Below are positions 6,133 through 6,242 of a stretch of 6,242 nt of DNA, one piece after another; position 1 is the first letter of the stretch, and each line of letters opens with the position of its first letter. The DNA lies in assembly GCA_017407885.1 (NCBI GenBank), contig JAFQVU010000140.1:1-6242 (forward strand). Direction: 5' to 3'. Both the position numbers and the translations under genes were made by a program. The notes beneath the pieces were generated by a model. It was not told the DNA's origin. It was given only the letters and a program-made list of their open reading frames with translations, and did no database searches. Source of the DNA: Clostridia bacterium. Its GTDB lineage: Bacteria > Bacillota_A > Clostridia > Oscillospirales > CAG-272.

Positions 6133-6242
6133 ACGTAAAACTTCTCACTTACACTCCTGATGCCGAAAAAATCGTTGCGGCGGCGGCAAAGCTTTGCTAT
6201 GCAAAGAGCGATATCAATACCCTAACGGAAAATCTTACTCCC
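6129..6242 (+). CDS. thyX: Flavin-dependent thymidylate synthase ThyX, first 38 codons, cut by the window edge
   Basis: ThyX makes dTMP from dUMP using methylene-tetrahydrofolate, FAD and NADPH. Only the first 38 residues are present: MNVKLLTYTPDAEKIV followed by AAAAKLCYAKSD, which is the typical N-terminal strand and helix of ThyX (V-K-L-L-x-Y-T-P-x-x-E, then A-A-A-x-L-C-Y). The flavin/dUMP signature RHRxxSxxxxSxR lies beyond the edge and cannot be checked. The ATG overlaps the tagA stop in ATGA, with GAAAGGG (6114-6120) eight bases upstream, so translation is probably coupled. The short fragment limits certainty. Confidence 0.82.
   Translation, partial: MNVKLLTYTPDAEKIVAAAAKLCYAKSDINTLTENLTP

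Overview
The window looks like a chromosomal stretch from an endospore-forming, anaerobic-type Firmicute (class Clostridia). The grounds are a SleL/YaaH-type cortex-lytic enzyme behind a near-consensus sporulation sigma-E promoter, strong AGGAGG-type ribosome binding sites, a TagA/WecG-family glycosyltransferase, a ThyX-type thymidylate synthase, and moderate GC with AT-rich intergenic regions. The genus cannot be read from the sequence. I see no insertion sequences, CRISPR repeats, tRNA or rRNA genes or phage genes.

Layout. (1) Positions 1-415, minus strand: the N-terminal 138 residues of a tRNA-dihydrouridine synthase, running off the left edge. (2) Positions 416-582: a divergent intergenic region with a possible dus promoter and a sigma-E-like promoter for the next gene. 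(3) Positions 583-1833, plus strand: a two-LysM plus glycoside hydrolase 18 protein of the SleL/YaaH spore germination family. An in-frame ATG at 475 would lengthen it, but that ATG lies upstream of the predicted promoter. (4) Positions 1838-2725, minus strand: a PHP-fold metallohydrolase of the CehA/McbA type, converging on the sleL end with only 4 bp between them. (5) Positions 2750-5149, minus strand: a 799-residue fusion of a RecB/Cas4-like PD-(D/E)XK nuclease domain with an XPD/DinG-type iron-sulfur superfamily 2 helicase. It sits 24 bp upstream of the PHP gene and is very likely its operon partner. (6) Positions 5150-5349: a divergent promoter region. (7) Positions 5350-6132, plus strand: a TagA/WecG (GT26) glycosyltransferase with a clear sigma-A extended -10 promoter. 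(8) Positions 6129-6242, plus strand: the first 38 codons of thyX, joined to the glycosyltransferase by an ATGA overlap.

The genes form three functional groups. SleL acts on spore cortex peptidoglycan and should be made in the mother cell. The helicase-nuclease plus PHP pair suggests a DNA or nucleotide processing operon of unproven role. The TagA-ThyX pair couples cell-surface polymer synthesis with dTMP synthesis for transcriptional rather than obvious metabolic reasons. The least ordinary items are the nuclease-helicase/PHP operon, the sigma-E promoter that sets the sleL start, and the degenerate GH18 signature in SleL.
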